From Micropterus salmoides (lineage: Eukaryota > Chordata > Actinopteri > Centrarchiformes > Centrarchidae): 64,000 bases of DNA. Positions 63,331-64,000 of the stretch are shown here, piece after piece. Below the pieces are notes generated by a model, which was not told the origin of the DNA, searched no databases, and saw only the letters and a program-made list of their open reading frames with translations. The first letter of the stretch is position 1. Each line of letters begins with the position of its first letter. Both the position numbers and the translations under genes were made by a program. The DNA is taken from contig NW_024041373.1 of assembly GCF_014851395.1 (NCBI RefSeq), forward strand, positions 19,151,697 through 19,215,696. The letters run 5' to 3'.

Positions 63331-64000
63331 GGTACCAATATGATATTCTTCAAAAACACAAGTAAATAATGTTTTTTGTTAATTTTATTTGTGGGAAATT
63401 CCTAATATTTAGCAATTAACACGTAAAATGAACAACAATTAAATACCATGTATAATGTATAAATAGGGATAAAATAATAGAAAATCAGCTGAAATGGAAA
63501 CAAAAACTGAACTTAAGCAGGAAAGAAATTCTGCTGCTGGTAGATGAGTCATAAGTATTTTTGAATTGTAAGGATTTCGATAAAAAGATTGGAAAGTTTG
63601 CAAGTAGGAGTACAAGTAAAAGAATTTTACTTTTGCTTTTTTACTAAAGTCCAAAACAAACCCCTTATTTATCACAGGCTGATAAATAAGGGGTTTGGTC
63701 ATGTAGCTTTACAGTAGATAAATAAGCTATATTAAAATACTCCCCAAACGTAATATTCAATGAAAATAGTCTGAGTCAAATCTAAATTTTCCTTCTGTTT
63801 AAGTAAAAATGGTATACATACAAGGGAAAAGCACCAATTCTAAATGGATTTCTCAGAAGTGCTCTCCTAATATATCAGGCATTCACACCAATCCTTGACA
63901 ACTCCATCTTCCTCACAACCCAAAGTCCTCAGGGCACCCAAGAAAATTAACCATTTAATAGCAATAAATAACAGATTCTGACTCAAGGGGAGTTCAAATC
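63331..64000. other. Gene-free AT-rich sequence to window end
   Basis: Contains the hairpin at 63657-63697. Nothing else recognised. Confidence 0.5.
63657..63697. other. Perfect 18 bp hairpin
   Basis: Arms 63657-63674 (CAAACCCCTTATTTATCA) and 63680-63697 are exact reverse complements with a 5-nt loop (CAGGC). Beyond the stem pairing is only partial (TAAAG on the left, CTTTA on the right). It may be a small fold-back remnant or, less likely, a small hairpin RNA. No function is assigned. Confidence 0.6.

Overview
The window is vertebrate nuclear DNA, almost certainly from a teleost fish and probably a percomorph. The evidence is two intact HMX (Nkx5-class) homeobox genes with GT-AG introns, long GT/GA microsatellites, and a set of interspersed repeats familiar from spiny-rayed fish: an L2-like LINE, a tRNA-derived SINE, a V-SINE-like element, hAT and Tc1 relics, and several short inverted-repeat elements. 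There is no sign of operons, CRISPR arrays or prokaryotic signals.

Layout. Positions 1-40.9 kb hold no recognisable cellular gene. This is a gene-desert flank downstream of hmx2 in which repeat copies (4.2-5.2, 8.4-8.7, 11.8-12.2, 18.7-19.0, 21.6-23.0 kb) alternate with repeat-free, TAAT-rich tracts that look like conserved non-coding elements (CNEs). The gene cluster lies at 41.4-51.6 kb on the minus strand: hmx3a (two exons, 302 aa, 49755-51628) upstream and hmx2 (two exons, 273 aa, 41371-42897) downstream, 6.9 kb apart. Both splice junctions were read from the sequence and both joined frames close exactly. Positions 51.6-64 kb are the upstream flank of hmx3a, with regulatory-looking sequence to about 58 kb and then a repeat-rich end: a fold-back element, a broken hAT transposase gene containing another repeat, and a Tc1 relic.

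How it works together. HMX2 and HMX3 are homeodomain transcription factors of the inner ear, lateral line, cranial sensory ganglia, hypothalamus and spinal interneurons. They overlap in function and are thought to share regulatory DNA. The most interesting feature is a pair of paralogous non-coding elements about 12.35 kb apart: copy A at 45004-45598, upstream of hmx2, and copy B at 57355-57882, upstream of hmx3a. Five blocks occur in the same order and orientation, at about 72-89% identity, with two of them ungapped over 37 and 66 bp. This is what would remain if one ancestral Hmx gene had duplicated in tandem together with its upstream enhancer. Copy A has since gained a GT/GA microsatellite between blocks.

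Limits: all repeat-family names and HMX comparisons are from memory, without database searches. CNE candidates other than the A/B pair rest on appearance only.
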